Below, piece after piece: positions 5,913 to 7,056 of a DNA stretch of 7,056 bases (position 1 is its first letter; the number at the start of each line of letters is the position of its first letter). This DNA comes from an uncultured Collinsella sp. (GTDB taxonomy: Bacteria > Actinomycetota > Coriobacteriia > Coriobacteriales > Coriobacteriaceae), in assembly GCA_958423535.1 (NCBI GenBank), contig CATZRJ010000066.1, forward strand, positions 1-7,056, read 5' to 3'. Position numbers and translations under genes: made by a program. Below the pieces are notes generated by a model. That model was given only the letters and a program-made list of their open reading frames with translations, did not search any database and was not told where the DNA came from.

Positions 5913-6800
5913 GTGGCTGATGATTTGATTCGTTCTGAGCTGCTTTCTGCGGATTGGAATGAGGAATGGATGCGCTTGCAGGCTGGTCGGCGGCGGGCTG
6001 ATGATTCTTTTGAGTGGGATAAGCGGGCTCGGCATTTTCGGCCGCTTGAGACTGCTTCGTATGCTCGGGATTTTATGAAGCTGTTAGCGCTTGAGCCTGG
6101 TGAGTCGGTGCTTGATATGGGGTGTGGGACTGGGTCGATTGCTATTCCGCTTGCTCAGGCTGGGCATCCCGTGATTGCTGCTGACTTTTCCCCTGCCATG
6201 TTGGGCACGCTTGATGCTGGCATTGAGTACTATGGGCTCGAGGATCGCATTACACCGCTTGAGCTTGCTTGGGATGATGACTGGGACTTGGTTGGACCGG
6301 TCGCGAAAGCGGTAGATGTTGCCTTTGCCAGTCGCTCTGTCACCACGACCAACCTAAAAGGCGCGCTTGCCAAGCTTGATCGAACGGCTCGTCGGCGTTG
6401 TGCCGTCACGATGGTCGCCAACTCCAGCCCGCGCTATGACCTGCACCTGATGAACGCCATCGGTGCCTCGGTTACCTGCAGTAATGGCTTTGTGTATGCC
6501 TTCAATATCCTCATTCAGATGGGTGCCCTGCCGCAGGTTACGTACTTTGAATCGCCTCGTCGCGATACCTTCGATAGCCTTGAGGCGGGCGTGGCGGACT
6601 TCTCCCGCATGCTCGAGCACGGTAACGAGGATAAGATTGACCGTCTGCGCGACTACGTCGCTCAGCATATGATTGAGAATCCCCATGCCGGCGAGCCAGG
6701 GTCCAAGGGCGTGCCGCAGGGGCGCTACATGCTCGACCACGTCCGCAAGGTCCGTTGGGCGTTTATTGCATGGGAGCCGGTCTCTTCGGTCCGTCCATAG
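5913..6800 (+). CDS. Class I SAM-dependent methyltransferase, substrate unknown
   Basis: A 295-residue cytosolic protein with a Rossmann-type AdoMet-binding fold. Motif I is VLDMGCGTGSIAIPLA (66-81) with the D-x-G-x-G-x-G pattern (D68, G70, G72, G74); the acidic residue after strand 2 is D91 in VIAADFSPAML. The N-terminus is Trp-rich (W15, W19, W35; FEWDKRARHF at 33-42), and about 120 residues follow the core fold, ending RYMLDHVRKVRWAFIAWEP. This tail is longer than a minimal methyltransferase and may form the substrate site. I do not recognise the substrate; small-molecule, tRNA and protein methylation are all open. Start is GTG with AGGAGG at 7 bases. It is oddly composed: among codons 1-85 only one (codon 21) ends in C, whereas from codon 164 about half or more do, like the neighbouring genes. 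A terminator just upstream suggests its expression is separate from, or attenuated relative to, the PFL-family gene. Confidence 0.9.
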   Translation: MADDLIRSELLSADWNEEWMRLQAGRRRADDSFEWDKRARHFRPLETASYARDFMKLLALEPGESVLDMGCGTGSIAIPLAQAGHPVIAADFSPAMLGTLDAGIEYYGLEDRITPLELAWDDDWDLVGPVAKAVDVAFASRSVTTTNLKGALAKLDRTARRRCAVTMVANSSPRYDLHLMNAIGASVTCSNGFVYAFNILIQMGALPQVTYFESPRRDTFDSLEAGVADFSRMLEHGNEDKIDRLRDYVAQHMIENPHAGEPGSKGVPQGRYMLDHVRKVRWAFIAWEPVSSVRP

Positions 6801-6982
6801 ACCGCTTTCGGCCGCCGTACACGTCCGCCTGTAACCCGCGCTGTTCTCCCGCTCGGCATCCGCATTCTTTTTGAACTGGGCAAACACGCCCCACACCGCG
6901 CCGTTCCTGCGCTATCGTGGGACAGCTCACGTAGATTAAGGCCCCATCGTAGGGCGCCCCATAACATAGAAAGCGAGAACCC
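6801..6982 (+). other. Intergenic gap between methyltransferase and yhbY-like gene
   Basis: No convincing gene, RNA or strong terminator is seen in these 182 bases. Small features only: a 4-bp GGGC/GCCC hairpin (6878-6891), the 7-base direct repeat GCCCCAT at 6941-6947 and 6956-6962, and weak promoter-like words (TTGAAC at 6871-6876; TAGATT at 6932-6937) that are not properly spaced from each other. It presumably holds the promoter of the following gene. Confidence 0.5.
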
Positions 6983-7056
6983 ATGGCACTGACAGGAGCC
7001 CAGGTCAAGCAGCTTCGCAGCATGGCCCATCACCTCAACCCCGCCATCATCATCGG
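6983..7056 (+). CDS. yhbY: YhbY-type CRS1-YhbY (CRM) RNA-binding protein, 3' end cut off
   Basis: Only the first 24 codons plus two bases are present. The translation MALTGAQVKQLRSMAHHL, followed by NPAIIIG, matches the opening of the YhbY family: an LT/S-x-x-Q helix, then LxxxAHxLxPxxxIG, which leads into the family's GxxG RNA-binding loop just beyond the window. Family members are small (about 100 residues) and associate with pre-50S ribosomal particles. The ATG at 6983 is preceded by only a weak GCGAG at 6973-6977, but the first residues fit the family's N-terminus exactly, so the start is likely right. Nothing can be said about its own neighbours to the right. Confidence 0.85.
   Translation, partial: MALTGAQVKQLRSMAHHLNPAIII

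Noticed and set aside
5729..5920. + strand 63-codon frame ending over the methyltransferase start
   Set aside because: It would begin with TTG inside the palindrome arm, lacks a ribosome binding site and reads straight through the terminator hairpin.
5721..6035. - strand open frame of 104 codons over the palindrome and leader
   Set aside because: It is antisense to the methyltransferase start. Its end mirrors a + strand frame ending in the other palindrome arm merely because the arms are inverted copies.
6354..7033. - strand frames at the right end (180 and 102 codons)
   Set aside because: Arg- and Ala-rich shadows overlapping the methyltransferase tail or the yhbY-like gene, with no recognisable domain or ribosome binding site.

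Overview
The window is GC-rich, densely coding DNA with every recognisable gene on the + strand. The gene content is a methionine/methyl-cycle operon with a split cobalamin-dependent methionine synthase, a PFL-family (UPF0210) protein, a class I methyltransferase and a YhbY-type RNA-binding protein. Together with codons that mostly end in C or G, this fits a gut anaerobe of the Coriobacteriia, Collinsella-like. That taxonomic guess is an inference from protein resemblance and composition; no marker gene here settles it.

Bases 1-4123 are a tight three-gene operon. A 5'-truncated metF (methylenetetrahydrofolate reductase) overlaps by one base (TAATG) a 262-residue stand-alone methionine synthase activation protein. 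That gene is followed after 9 bases by an 852-residue core MetH, which has homocysteine, folate, cap and B12 domains but no C-terminal reactivation domain. Together they make 5-methyl-THF, pass its methyl group through cobalamin to homocysteine, and supply the reductive-reactivation function as a separate protein. The operon promoter and any cobalamin or SAM riboswitch would lie left of the window.

Bases 4124-4231 hold a perfect 13-bp inverted repeat whose arms are themselves near-palindromes, followed by a possible -10 box and a good ribosome binding site. Bases 4232-5596 encode the PFL-family protein, whose function is unknown.

Bases 5597-5912 are non-coding but highly structured. A 134-bp element with perfect 32-bp inverted arms and an inner 10-bp hairpin comes first, then a T/G-rich stretch with a possible promoter and a clear intrinsic terminator. 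The terminator sits directly in front of the ribosome binding site of the next gene. Bases 5913-6800 encode a class I SAM-dependent methyltransferase of unknown substrate, whose first third has codon usage strikingly unlike the rest of the window. After a 182-base gap the window ends in the first 24 codons of a yhbY-like gene.

No complete undescribed defence or mobile system is visible. The least explained items are the large palindromic element, the terminator/leader before the methyltransferase, and the composition break inside that gene.
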